From positions 186,001 through 250,000 of the forward strand of contig CAVSNQ010000010.1 of the NCBI GenBank assembly GCA_963729365.1: a stretch of 64,000 bases of DNA, written 5' to 3'. Under the pieces are notes generated by a model. It searched no databases. It was not told the DNA's origin and saw only the letters and a program-made list of their open reading frames with translations. The DNA is from JASHPR01 sp963729365. GTDB lineage: Bacteria; Actinomycetota; Actinomycetes; Streptosporangiales; Streptosporangiaceae. The translations under genes and the position numbers were made by a program. Within the stretch, counting starts at the first letter, position 1. Every line of letters begins with the position of its first letter. Shown here in pieces: positions 42,024 through 51,022 of this stretch.

Positions 42024-43115
42024 GTGACCTTCATGCCCTACGACCGTCCGGTACGGGCCGCGTTCATCGGTCTGGGGCGGATCTACGATCTGAACGTCCG
42101 TGCCTATGTCGGCAACCCCGACGTCGAAGTCGTGGCGCTCGTGGATCCGAGCGAGGAACGCCGCGCCCAGCGCCAGGCGGACTGGCCGGGCGCCGCCACG
42201 TTCGCGTCGGCCGCCGAACTCGCGTCGAGCGGCATCGAGGTTGATGCGGCTGAGGTCCTGCTGCCGATCGTGCGGCACGCCGGCGGGGTGGCCGAGATGC
42301 TCGAGCTCGGCTGGCACGTCAACCTGCAGAAGCCGATGTGCAACGACCTGTACGAGGCGCAGCGGATGCTGGACGCGGCGAAGGCCAACGACCGGGTCCT
42401 GCGCGTCATGGACAACTACCTGTTCTACCAGCCGCTGCACAAGCTCAAGGCCGCGGCCGAGTCGGGCGAGATCGGCGAGGTCGTCGGCTACCACATGAAG
42501 ATGGTCGGCACCGGCAACGGCGGCTGGGACGTGCCGTGGAGCAGCTTCGAGTGGCAGATGGACCAGATGGAGCGCGGCCGCGGCATCATGGTGTTCGACG
42601 ACGGCTGGCACAAGCTCACGACCGCGATCTGGCTGTTCGGCCCGGTCCGGGAGGTCCGCGCCTGGATCGGGAACCTCGCGGTGGGGCCAGGCATCGACCT
42701 CGAATCACCGGCCACGATCATCTGGGAACACGAGAACGGTGTCCGCGGCGTGTGGGACATCACGATCGCGATGGACATGTACCTGCGGTCCGACTACTAC
42801 ACCAATGACGAGCGCTGGGAGATAACCGGCAGCAAGGGATTTGCGCGGGTCAACCGGTGCACCGGCCGCGGCATCCAGCAGCCCAGCCTGGAGGTCTACG
42901 CCGACGGCGAGATGCGCGGCTACCATGCGCTCGACGACGACTGGGGCAGTAGTTTCCGCGACTCGGGCCGCCACTGGCTGCGCTGGCTGCACACCGGCGA
43001 CGGCCCGCTGTTCTGGAGCGGCGAAGAGGCCGTCGACGTGCTGAGATTCGCGCTCGCGGCGTATGCGAGCAGCGCGTCAGGAGGCGTCGGCGTGAACCCC
43101 AAGCAGGTCACCTAG
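42024..43115 (+). CDS. Gfo/Idh/MocA-family oxidoreductase
   Basis: This protein of about 363 residues has an N-terminal Rossmann fold (VRAAFIGLGRIYDLNVRAYV, VVALVDPSEERRAQ). The dinucleotide/substrate motif is HVNLQKPMCNDLYEAQRML, with the family EKP appearing as QKP here. The C-terminal sheet domain includes IMVFDDGWHKLTTAIWLFG, placing Asp/His as in sugar dehydrogenases. The substrate is probably a sugar, inositol or similar polyol. GTG 42024 follows GGGGAGG; GTG 42000 is an alternative. Confidence 0.83.
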   Translation: MTFMPYDRPVRAAFIGLGRIYDLNVRAYVGNPDVEVVALVDPSEERRAQRQADWPGAATFASAAELASSGIEVDAAEVLLPIVRHAGGVAEMLELGWHVNLQKPMCNDLYEAQRMLDAAKANDRVLRVMDNYLFYQPLHKLKAAAESGEIGEVVGYHMKMVGTGNGGWDVPWSSFEWQMDQMERGRGIMVFDDGWHKLTTAIWLFGPVREVRAWIGNLAVGPGIDLESPATIIWEHENGVRGVWDITIAMDMYLRSDYYTNDERWEITGSKGFARVNRCTGRGIQQPSLEVYADGEMRGYHALDDDWGSSFRDSGRHWLRWLHTGDGPLFWSGEEAVDVLRFALAAYASSASGGVGVNPKQVT

Positions 43116-43155
43116 AAAGGTTGGGTGCGTGCGCCTGGCACCGGGCACGGTCAGG

Positions 43156-44613
43156 TCAGCGCGGCCATTCAGCGCGGCCTGAGCCTCTGGGGACAAGAAG
43201 CGGTGCCGGCCAGGCGGGCGCGGTGGCGGAGAATCGGACCGGCGGGGCCAGCATGTGGACGTCACCGAGGGGGCTGGGAGCGCTGTAAGGGACCGGCTCG
43301 CGGAGACGGTGATCGTCGTCACAGCCGGCCAGAGCAGGGTTCACGAGGCCGAGCGAGCCGCACCACATGGCGGTCCGGGTCAGGTTCACCGTGACGTGCC
43401 AGGAGCCTCCCTCGGTGGCGCGCTTAACCAGGGCGGCGGAGGCGCCGGCTGCTCCCAGGTAGCCGGTGATGTAGTCGTTGATCATCCCGGTGATGGGGAG
43501 CCTGGGCTCGGCCGCGCTTCCTTCCATGGTCATAAGGCCGGACGCGGCGGATCCATTCATGTCGAAGCCTCCACGTTCGGCCCATGGTCCGCGCGATCCG
43601 TAGCAGGTGACTGAGACGTACACCAGGCCTGGATACCGTTCGGCGAGCCGGCGTGGCTCGAGGCCACGGCGTTCCAGCGAGCCGCTGCGGTGGTTGTTGA
43701 CCACTATGTCGGTCTCGGCCAGCAGAGCGGCCGCTCGTTCCTGCCCGACGGGGTTCCCGAGGTCGACGTAGGCGCTGCGGGAGCCGACGTTGGCCTCGGC
43801 GTAGATGAATTCGTGCTCGTAGTCGTTCGGACGGGTCGCGCCGAGCACGTCCGCCCCGTGCTCGGACAGGGTCCGGCCCACGACCGGGCCCGCGACGGCC
43901 TGGGTGAACGACAGGACGCGGATGCCGTCGAACGGCCGCTGCGCCGAGCCGAAGTCTCGTACCGGCGCGTCGCCGATGCGCTCCATGCCGATCACGGGCT
44001 GGCTGGCCAGGAGGGCTCCCTGCGGCTGCGCCAGCCACTCCCGGGGCGCGCGTATTACGCATGCCGGAAGGCCGGCCGAGTTCGCGGCCTCTTCCAGCTC
44101 GAACGCGTCCCACCTCTGGATGGCTGCGGCGACCTTGGCGGCGTCGGGTGGCACGTCCAGGAAGCGGCACCACTTCGCGGCCAGATGCGGGTAGACCCCC
44201 GACGCCATGACCCAGCGGTCGTCCGCTGTGCGGTACGGCGTGAGCAGGAAGGGGTTGTCGAGCACCAGCGGATGCGGCGCTAGCTCCCCGTTCAGGGTCG
44301 GGCGCCAGAAGGCACCCGGCGTGATGCCGTGCACGGCCTGGCGCAGGTCCAGCTCGAGGTCTTGCCCGGGGCCGCCCCGGTACCGGTGGAAGGCCACCGC
44401 CGCCACGGCACCCGCCATGATCGGGATGCCGATGCAGGCACCGAGCCGGTGCGCGGCGGGCAGGATGGGATCCTGGCCAGCGAACGATACGGCGCCCCCC
44501 GTCTCCGCTCTGGTGAGGCCGACGTCCGGCAACAGGTCGTCCAGCCGGGCCAGAGGATCAAAAGCGGTGATCGGCGCCGCGGGCGCGGAGATGTCAGTGT
44601 CCTGCGGGCTCAT
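43156..44613 (-). CDS. Class III (CaiB/BaiF) CoA-transferase, two-domain
   Basis: This 485-residue protein has two CaiB-like halves. The N-terminal half carries a partial fold (ACIGIPIMAGAVAAVAFHRY, GQDLELDLRQAVHG). The C-terminal half carries the canonical start IRVLSFTQAVAGPVVGRTLS, DIVVNNHRSGSLERRG and VYVSVTCYGSRGPWAER. The expected activity is CoA transfer between acids. The gene starts 5 bp after the exporter stop, so they share a transcript. Supplying gamma-butyrobetainyl-CoA to the cluster 2 kb away is possible, but the linkage to a drug-type exporter argues for another substrate. Confidence 0.82.
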   Translation of the reverse strand: MSPQDTDISAPAAPITAFDPLARLDDLLPDVGLTRAETGGAVSFAGQDPILPAAHRLGACIGIPIMAGAVAAVAFHRYRGGPGQDLELDLRQAVHGITPGAFWRPTLNGELAPHPLVLDNPFLLTPYRTADDRWVMASGVYPHLAAKWCRFLDVPPDAAKVAAAIQRWDAFELEEAANSAGLPACVIRAPREWLAQPQGALLASQPVIGMERIGDAPVRDFGSAQRPFDGIRVLSFTQAVAGPVVGRTLSEHGADVLGATRPNDYEHEFIYAEANVGSRSAYVDLGNPVGQERAAALLAETDIVVNNHRSGSLERRGLEPRRLAERYPGLVYVSVTCYGSRGPWAERGGFDMNGSAASGLMTMEGSAAEPRLPITGMINDYITGYLGAAGASAALVKRATEGGSWHVTVNLTRTAMWCGSLGLVNPALAGCDDDHRLREPVPYSAPSPLGDVHMLAPPVRFSATAPAWPAPLLVPRGSGRAEWPR

Positions 44614-44618
44614 GATGC

Positions 44619-46196
44619 CTAGGCCTCCTCTGCGGCCGGCGCTGCGGGCGCGCCGCGGCGGAAGAGCAGCGCGGCGAGCACGGACCCGCCAGCGAACATT
44701 CCGGCGGCCCACCAGAACGCGGTGGTGTAGCTATGCACCTGGGCCAGTTCGGCGAGTGCGGGTACCGGGTGGCCGCCGATCATCAGCCGGGGGCTGAGGT
44801 GGCTGGCCAGATAGCTGGCGGCGGCGCTGGCCGCCATGGTGTTGAGCAGCGACGTGCCGATGGAACCGCCGACCTGCTGGCCCGTGTTGACCATGGCCGA
44901 TGCGGCGCCCGCGTCCGACGGCGCCACGCCCGCGGTCCCGGTGTTCATCGACGGTGACATCACGAAACCGAGGCCGGTGGATGCGAGCAGCAGCGGCGGC
45001 AGGACATCCGCCGTGTAGCTGGAGTGGACGCCAATCCGGGTCAGCCAGGCCAGCCCGGCGGCGGCGGCGAGCATGCCCGGCGCCACGAGCCACCTGGGGC
45101 CGATGCGGGGCAGCAGCACGATGTTGGCCAGGTTGGCGCTGACGATGATCGCGCCGACCATGGGCAGGAAGGCGACGCCCGCCATGACCGGGCTGAAGCC
45201 CAGGGTCTCCTGCAGGTAGTAGGTGAGGAACAGGAAGATGCCGAACATGCCGGCGCCGGTGATGAGGATCGATAGGTAGGCGGCGGCCCGGTTGCGGTCC
45301 AGGACGATCCGCAGCGGCAGCAGCGGCTGGCGGACCCGCGTCTCGATGTAGCCGAATGCGGCCAGCAACACCGCGCCGGCGGCGAGGAAACCCCAGGTCG
45401 CTGGCGCGTGCCAGCCATCGCTGGCCGCGTTGGAGAAGCCGAAGACGATGCAGAACATGCCGCCGACCTCGGACACGAGCCCGGGCAGGTCCAGCCGCGA
45501 CCGTCGGCTGGCCGGCTGCCGGCGCAACAGCACGACGGCTCCGGCGCCCGCGATCGCGGCGAACACGAGGTTGACGTACAGGCACCAGCGCCAGTTCAGG
45601 TACTCGGTCAGCAGGCCGCCGAGCAGCAGGCCGACCGCCCCGCCGGCGCCCGCGATGGCGCCGAAGACACCGAACGCCTTGCCCCGGTCCCTGGAGCCTT
45701 CGAACGTCGTGGTCAGCAGCGACAGCGCGGCCGGGGCGAGCAGTGCGCCGAAGGCGCCCTGGCAGGCGCGGGCGGCCACGAGCATGCCGAAGCTGCCCGC
45801 CGCGCCGCCCACTGCGGATGCGGCGGCGAAGCCGATCAGGCCGGCCATGAACGTCGCCTTGCGGCCGATCAGGTCGGTGAGCCGGCCGCCGAGCAGCAGC
45901 AGGCTGCCGAACGCGAGGGCGTAGGCGGTGACTACCCACTGCCGTTCGATGTCGGAGAAGTGCAGGGCCTGCTGGGCTGAAGGCAGCGCGATGTTCACGA
46001 TCGTGGCGTCGAGCACCACCATCAGCTGAGCCAGGGCGACGACGGCCAGGATCAGCCAGCGCCGGGGGTCCGCGCCGGTCACGTTTGGCTGCGGGGCTGG
46101 TTCCCGCGCCGGGCCGGTGATGCCCTCCGGCCGAGTTCGGTTCGTTGCCACGGCTGGCGTGGTATCGGTGTGCGCTGGGGCGGCGGCGTTGCTCAT
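44619..46196 (-). CDS. DHA2-family MFS exporter (14 TM)
   Basis: This 525-residue drug:H+ antiporter-like protein begins at ATG 46196. Visible motifs are ILAVVALAQLMVVLDATIVN (helix 1 with the DATIVN signature), GGRLTDLIGRKATFMAGLIG (motif A) and ACQGAFGALLAPAALSLLTT (motif C region), with 14 hydrophobic stretches. An N-terminal Pro/Thr-rich tail is cytoplasmic. It is divergent from the TetR gene, with paired palindromes in between, so TetR repression is likely. Confidence 0.9.
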   Translation of the reverse strand: MSNAAAPAHTDTTPAVATNRTRPEGITGPAREPAPQPNVTGADPRRWLILAVVALAQLMVVLDATIVNIALPSAQQALHFSDIERQWVVTAYALAFGSLLLLGGRLTDLIGRKATFMAGLIGFAAASAVGGAAGSFGMLVAARACQGAFGALLAPAALSLLTTTFEGSRDRGKAFGVFGAIAGAGGAVGLLLGGLLTEYLNWRWCLYVNLVFAAIAGAGAVVLLRRQPASRRSRLDLPGLVSEVGGMFCIVFGFSNAASDGWHAPATWGFLAAGAVLLAAFGYIETRVRQPLLPLRIVLDRNRAAAYLSILITGAGMFGIFLFLTYYLQETLGFSPVMAGVAFLPMVGAIIVSANLANIVLLPRIGPRWLVAPGMLAAAAGLAWLTRIGVHSSYTADVLPPLLLASTGLGFVMSPSMNTGTAGVAPSDAGAASAMVNTGQQVGGSIGTSLLNTMAASAAASYLASHLSPRLMIGGHPVPALAELAQVHSYTTAFWWAAGMFAGGSVLAALLFRRGAPAAPAAEEA

Positions 46197-46244
46197 CGTG
46201 CTGGATCCCTTCAGGTCCGCCGGTTGATACTTCTGCAGCCTAAC

Positions 46245-46272
46245 GCAAGTTTGCAGTTCAATGCAATATTGC
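46245..46272. promoter_or_regulatory. Paired palindromes, probable TetR operators
   Basis: GCAAGTTTGC (46245-46254) and GCAATATTGC (46263-46272) are spaced 18 bp centre to centre in the 97-bp gap between exporter and TetR genes. A TATACT -10-like box lies at 46282-46287. The arrangement fits co-operative binding of two TetR dimers. Confidence 0.6.
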
Positions 46273-46293
46273 TGCCTGATGTATACTTTCCGC

Positions 46294-46872
46294 ATGCCAG
46301 ACGCGGGACTGAGAGAGCGCAGCAAGGCACGCCGCCGGGCAGCGATCATCCGCGCCGCCTACGAGCTGTTCGCCGAACGCGGCTACGACGCGACCACGAT
46401 TGCCGACATCGCCGATGCGGCCGAGGTCTCGCCACGGACCGTCGCGATGTACTTCCCGGCCAAGCAGGACATCGCGCTATCCCGGTTCAGCGACGGGGTG
46501 GCCAGCCTCACCGACGCGATACGCGACCGGCAGCCCGGCGAGACGGTCCACGACGCCTTCGGCCGCTGGCTGCTGACCAGCCAGGCCGAGCCGGAAGAGC
46601 GCGAACTGTACCGGCTCGCACGCCGCATGTTCGCGGCCAATCCCGACCTCGGGGCACTGCGAACAGCGCGGATGGCCGCCGCGGTCCGGGAAGGCGCGGC
46701 CATGATCGCGGCCGATACCGGCAGTACCCCCGACGCCATCGCCCCCCGGCTGGCGGCGGCCGCAGCCGCCGCGATCGCGATGGAGATCGTCGACACCGAG
46801 CCGGGCGCCGAACGCGAGCAGGCCGTCGCCGCCGCGATGCGCTTCCTCGAAGCCGGGACCGCGGCCCTCTGA
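46294..46872 (+). CDS. TetR-family transcriptional regulator
   Basis: In this 192-residue regulator the N-terminal HTH is AAYELFAERGYDATTIADIA and AAEVSPRTVAMYFPAKQDIA. The C-terminal ligand domain is Ala-rich. ATG 46294 is preferred; the in-frame ATG 46261 would place the start inside an operator half. It is divergent from the MFS exporter and CoA-transferase, its likely targets. Confidence 0.9.
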   Translation: MPDAGLRERSKARRRAAIIRAAYELFAERGYDATTIADIADAAEVSPRTVAMYFPAKQDIALSRFSDGVASLTDAIRDRQPGETVHDAFGRWLLTSQAEPEERELYRLARRMFAANPDLGALRTARMAAAVREGAAMIAADTGSTPDAIAPRLAAAAAAAIAMEIVDTEPGAEREQAVAAAMRFLEAGTAAL

Positions 46873-47144
46873 TCGCGGGCCGGCCGCGCGCGGACCGCCG
46901 AACGTGCCGGGCTGCTCCACCAGCCCGGCCGGGCTCCGAACTGCTCCCCAGACCCGGAAGCGTCTACTGTCCGTTGCGTCGTGGCCCCAAGGCCCGGGCC
47001 GCGCTGAAGGCACTTCCGGGCAGATGAGTTCTGCCGGATCACCTGTCGGTGTATTAGCGTTGCCCGGCCGTGCTCTGCATTCATAGGCGAGAGCGCAGGG
47101 ATTCTGGCTGCGCCGGACCCGCCGTTTGGCAGGAGGATGGTGTT

Positions 47145-47768
47145 ATGGCCGAGGCATCCGAAGTTAGCTGGCTGGTGCAGGCGAGCGCGAGCGGCGATGA
47201 GGCGGCGTGGAATGAGCTGGTGCGCCGTTACTCGCCTCTGGTGATGGCCGTGACCCGGAGCTACCGGCTTACCGCAGAGGACGCTCAGGACGTCAGCCAG
47301 ACCGTCTGGCTGCGCCTCGTCGAGCAGCTGACAAATCTGCGCAAGCCGGAGGCCCTGCCGGGCTGGATCGCGACAACCACCCGGCGCGAATGCGGTCGCA
47401 AGATACGGCAGGCTCGCCGGGTGCTGCCGGTGGATCCGCAAGTCGACCCGGCCCTACAGCAGTGCACGACCGTGGACCCCGACGCCGCCATCCTGAGGGC
47501 CGAGCTACACCAGGCGCTGCGCGACGGGCTCGGCGAGCTCTCCGCGCGGGACCAGTGGCTCTTGGAGCTGCGGGGCGCCGACCCCCCGAAGTCGTATCAC
47601 GAGATCAGCCAGCTGCTGGGGATGCCGATCGGGAGCATCGGCCCGACCCTGCGGCGCAGCCTTGACAGGCTGCGCGAAACCAGTGCCATGCGGGCATACC
47701 TGGCGGCAAATCTGACCGGCGACGAGGGGACAGGAGGTGACCAGCATGAGCTCGCCGAAGTGGAGTGA
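47145..47768 (+). CDS. ECF-like sigma-70 family sigma factor
   Basis: This 207-residue sigma factor has region 2 (AWNELVRRYSPLVMAVTRSY, TAEDAQDVSQTVWLRLVEQL, WIATTTRREC) and region 4 (ELSARDQWLLELRGADPPKS, YHEISQLLGMPIGSIGPTLR). AGGAGG precedes ATG 47145. The next gene overlaps it by 23 bp. It sits beside a TPR-CHAT protease and a subtilase, a recurrent actinobacterial neighbourhood as I recall it. It may switch on that system, but no anti-sigma domain is recognisable. Confidence 0.88.
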   Translation: MAEASEVSWLVQASASGDEAAWNELVRRYSPLVMAVTRSYRLTAEDAQDVSQTVWLRLVEQLTNLRKPEALPGWIATTTRRECGRKIRQARRVLPVDPQVDPALQQCTTVDPDAAILRAELHQALRDGLGELSARDQWLLELRGADPPKSYHEISQLLGMPIGSIGPTLRRSLDRLRETSAMRAYLAANLTGDEGTGGDQHELAEVE

Positions 47769-48201
47769 CGACGAACTGATACGCGAGCTGGGCGCCGCGC
47801 TGCAGGAACTGCCGGTGGATGAGAGCGTTATCCGTGCGGCCCAGGGCGCGTTCGCCTGGCGAACGGTGAGTGCCGACCTTGAGCTCCTCAGCCTTGATGA
47901 GGGTTCCATGCTGACCGATGATGCGCTGGTGCGCGGCAGCGGGCCGGGCGCGGCGCGGACGCTGGTGTTCCACGGCGAGCGGCTGAGCGTGGAAGTTGAG
48001 ATCGACGAGATCGGGATCGTAGGCCAGTTGTCCCCCCCGCAGCCCGCCCAGGTCACCTTGGTGACCGCCGACGGCCGGCAGTCGACTACGCAGGCAGACG
48101 AAGTCGGCGGCTTCACATTCCCGCTGCCCGCGTCAGGGCCCCTGCGCCTGGACTGCAAGGTTGGTGACGTGCGCTTCATCACTGAGTGGGTGACCGTTTG
48201 A
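47746..48201 (+). CDS. Small protein coupled to the sigma factor (151 aa)
   Basis: The N-terminal helix-rich part (SDDELIRELGAALQELPVDE) resembles the opening of small anti-sigma-like partners. The remainder is predicted beta-rich (TLVFHGERLSVEVEIDEIGI, GGFTFPLPASGPLRLDCKVG), like a carboxypeptidase-regulatory or Ig-like fold. There is no membrane helix or zinc motif. ATG 47746 has a strong AGGAGGTGA. Overlap with the sigma gene implies joint function, possibly as a cytoplasmic sensor or antagonist. The family is unidentified. Confidence 0.72.
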   Translation: MSSPKWSDDELIRELGAALQELPVDESVIRAAQGAFAWRTVSADLELLSLDEGSMLTDDALVRGSGPGAARTLVFHGERLSVEVEIDEIGIVGQLSPPQPAQVTLVTADGRQSTTQADEVGGFTFPLPASGPLRLDCKVGDVRFITEWVTV

Positions 48202-48267
48202 CCGGAGAGACCCTGAGGTTCTGAGCGGAAGTCCCACGGCGGATGGCCAGGATGAGGGTGGCCAGGG

Positions 48268-48296
48268 CGCCCGCCAGCCTGTCGATGCGGCGGGCG
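48268..48296. terminator. Hairpin between convergent sigma-partner and CHAT genes
   Basis: CGCCCGCC (48268-48275) pairs perfectly with GGCGGGCG (48289-48296) over a 13-nt loop. It lies in the 120-bp gap between two gene ends and could terminate both transcripts. No T-run. Confidence 0.45.
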
Positions 48297-48321
48297 GGCG
48301 TGGCTCCCGGCGAGATGACCT

Positions 48322-50967
48322 TCAGGCGCCGAGCGCGATGAATGAGTGCGCGGTCGCTTCGGCCAGCGGGTCACCACTGGTTGCCTGGCGCGCGGTCAGC
48401 AACGCCTCTGCTAGCGTGACGCCTCCTCGAAGAGCGTCGTGCAGAGCCAGCATGAGGGGCACAGCGGCCGGGTCGTTGACGGGCACGACGCTGGCCACGA
48501 TTCCGGCCGCGCCGAGCTGGACCAGGCTGCTCACCAGCCCCAGAAGCTCGTCGGCGCCCACTGTCGCAGCTACTCCGGAGTCGCAGCTGGACAGGACCAG
48601 CCGGTGTGGCGCTCGGTTCAGGCGTTCGAGGTCATGCACGGTGAGCGGTCCGTCGTCGAGCTGCAGCGCCGAGAACAGGGGGTTGTCAGCCCGGAACGTG
48701 CCGTGCGCCGCGATGTGCGCCAGCCGAGCGCCGTCCAGTGCGCTGAGCACCTTTTCGGCCGTCGCGCTGCCCTGGCCGAGCATGGTTGCTTCGGGGTAGC
48801 GAGAGCGCAGCTGCAGGACCTCCGCGCCGCCCGTGATCAGCCCTGGCCCGACCACGAGCGCGACACGTTGCTGGGCGGGAGGCTTCCGCCGCCGGGCACG
48901 CATCCAGGTCGACGCGGACGGCGCCACGCTCACGACGCGGTCTTGCAATGCTGGCATGAGGGTCCACGGCACCGCTTGAAGCCGGCCCGGCGGTATGACG
49001 ACGACCGGACCGTCCCCGAGGTCGGCCGCGGCGGGCCCGAGCAGTGCTGCCTCCAGGCTGATGCCCCGGCGGGTCAGTATCAGCTCGTCGCCGGGTCGCG
49101 GCGGGCTGTGGGCGATGCGGCGCAACGCGAAGCGACTCATCCGGACCTGGTCTTCGGGGATGCTGCCCACCGTATGCAGACGCAGCCTGCGATCGGCGAC
49201 GACGATCGCGTAGAGCACGTGATCAACCTCCACGAGCTCGATCAATCTGCTCTCGCCGAGTTCGTCGAAGAGCGCCCCGAGATCGAGCCCGGCTGCCTCA
49301 CGCACGCGCTTGCCGAGCGACTGACGAGTGCGCTCCTGCACAGCCGTCTCGAGTCGTCGCCGCTCGCGCTCAAGGGCGTGCCGCCGGCTGGCGCCTGGCT
49401 CACTCGCTCCGCGGCTGGCGCCTAGCTCACTCGTTCCGAGGAGCCGGTTCACGCTGCGCAGTGCTGACAGCTCGGCCACGAACTCCCGGTCCCGCAGCGG
49501 CGGCGCGCTCGGGAAGGCCAGAGCGGTCGCTCGCCATCGCTCGCTCCAGAACAGCAACCCGCGAACGTCACCACGCCTTAACGCTTCGCGCTGCGCGAGC
49601 ATGGCAAGCTCGGCACCGTGCGCCGTGCCGTACGCGCGCAGCTCGGTGGCCCCGAGCGTCATCTGGTGCTCCTCGAGGGCGCCGAGCCCGCGTGCGCATG
49701 CGCCGAGTGTGGCTCGCGCGTCGCCTCGCGCGTCGGCCTGCAGCGCCCTGGCCAGCCAGGCCACGCTGCGGACGAGCGGCGGCCTGCGGCGGCGCGACCG
49801 CGCGGCGTGTTCGAGGTGCTGGTCGGCTGCGGCCGTCCACCCTCGGCTCAGTGCGAGCCGGCCGGCGAGCAGGTGCGCTCGCATCGCCTCGCCAGCCCGG
49901 CCCGCCTCGAGGCGGGCTGTGACCCGCTCGACGTCGTGAAACAGGCTGGCGGAACGCTCACCGGCTGCATACCTGGCCTCGGCGATGACGAAGTCGGCGC
50001 GCGCCTGCAAGACGGCCCGCCCCTGGGCCCGAAACAGCCGGCGCGCGTGACGTGCCCGCTGTCTGGCGGTGGTCGCATCGCCCGCGGCCAGGGCAGCGAT
50101 GGCGGCCTCGAAAAGCAGCTCCGCCCTCTTGTACGCGATCCCTCCTCCCGGAGGCAGCCGGCTGAGCGCGGCGCCGGCCTCTCTCGCCGCATCGGCGGCC
50201 AGCCCGGCGGCGACCAGCGCCGTGCAACGGTTCATGGCGAGTTCAAGGCTGGCCTCGCCCAGTGCGTCGAACCGGCGCCCTGCTTCGTCGAAGTAGGTGA
50301 GCGCCTCGGGAAGGTCACCGCGGATCAGCGCCGCCAGTCCGAGATTGTGCCGGGCCTTGGCGTACTCGAGCTCCTGCCCGGTGGTTGCGAACAGCTCCTC
50401 GGCGCGTGCGAAATCCGCGCCTGCACGCCCGGGGAGACCGAGCCCGAGAAAGACCTCGCCTCGATGGGCCAGTGACCGTGCCTCCCACACCGTGTCGCCC
50501 GCCCGGCGGAGGTAGGGCAGAGCGCGGCACAAGTCCTCGTGTGCCTCGCCAAAACGACCCAGATCCCTGAGAACGGAGGCGCGCCGCATGAGCACTCTTC
50601 CGGCCGGACCGCCGTGCGACGTCTGCACCGCCTGATCCAGAACGGCCAGCCCCTGCTTGCTGCGGCCCATCCACGCGAGCGTTACCCCGAGGGTGGCCTG
50701 CACGTCGACCTCACGCTCGGGCCGCCCTGACGCGCGGGCCAACCTCGCCCCTCTCCTCAGCTCGACGAGGGCCCCCGGAAGGTCGCCGCGGTCGCGCAGG
50801 ACGATCCCCATCGCGTGGTGCGCCAGTGAGGCGTCGTAGGCGCTCGGCTGGCCGGCCAGCAGGGCGCCCGCGGCGAGGAAAGCGTCCTGAGGCCGGGACA
50901 GAGCGAGCAGCAGGAGCTGAGCCGGCTCGTTCGGCAAGTTTTCCGCATCAGGATCTCCCGATGTCAT
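48322..50967 (-). CDS. TPR-CHAT caspase-like protease
   Basis: In this 881-residue protein about 500 residues of degenerate TPR-like helical repeats (ARHNLGLAALIRGDLPEALT, WEARSLAHRGEVFLGLGLPG) precede a C-terminal CHAT domain. The catalytic dyad is His755 in AHIAAHGTF and Cys795 in LVLSSCDSG, followed by GADELLGLVSSLVQLGAAGI. CHAT proteins are clan CD peptidases; known examples cleave partner proteins in bacterial immunity and cell death. There is no signal peptide. ATG 50967 has no ribosome site and may be leaderless. It is divergent from the subtilase with 55 bp between starts. Confidence 0.9.
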   Translation of the reverse strand: MTSGDPDAENLPNEPAQLLLLALSRPQDAFLAAGALLAGQPSAYDASLAHHAMGIVLRDRGDLPGALVELRRGARLARASGRPEREVDVQATLGVTLAWMGRSKQGLAVLDQAVQTSHGGPAGRVLMRRASVLRDLGRFGEAHEDLCRALPYLRRAGDTVWEARSLAHRGEVFLGLGLPGRAGADFARAEELFATTGQELEYAKARHNLGLAALIRGDLPEALTYFDEAGRRFDALGEASLELAMNRCTALVAAGLAADAAREAGAALSRLPPGGGIAYKRAELLFEAAIAALAAGDATTARQRARHARRLFRAQGRAVLQARADFVIAEARYAAGERSASLFHDVERVTARLEAGRAGEAMRAHLLAGRLALSRGWTAAADQHLEHAARSRRRRPPLVRSVAWLARALQADARGDARATLGACARGLGALEEHQMTLGATELRAYGTAHGAELAMLAQREALRRGDVRGLLFWSERWRATALAFPSAPPLRDREFVAELSALRSVNRLLGTSELGASRGASEPGASRRHALERERRRLETAVQERTRQSLGKRVREAAGLDLGALFDELGESRLIELVEVDHVLYAIVVADRRLRLHTVGSIPEDQVRMSRFALRRIAHSPPRPGDELILTRRGISLEAALLGPAAADLGDGPVVVIPPGRLQAVPWTLMPALQDRVVSVAPSASTWMRARRRKPPAQQRVALVVGPGLITGGAEVLQLRSRYPEATMLGQGSATAEKVLSALDGARLAHIAAHGTFRADNPLFSALQLDDGPLTVHDLERLNRAPHRLVLSSCDSGVAATVGADELLGLVSSLVQLGAAGIVASVVPVNDPAAVPLMLALHDALRGGVTLAEALLTARQATSGDPLAEATAHSFIALGA

Positions 50968-51022
50968 GCAAATAATGTTAAAACGATTCCGACACATCCA
51001 TCACGCCTGAAATGGGGCGGCC
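50968..51022. promoter_or_regulatory. 55-bp A/T-rich divergent promoter between CHAT and subtilase genes
   Basis: On the minus strand TAACAT ends 7 nt before the CHAT ATG (TTTTAACATTATTTGCATG), the spacing expected for a leaderless transcript. The left half of the gap is unusually A/T-rich for this genome. The subtilase ATG has only a weak GGGGCGG ribosome site. Confidence 0.45.
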
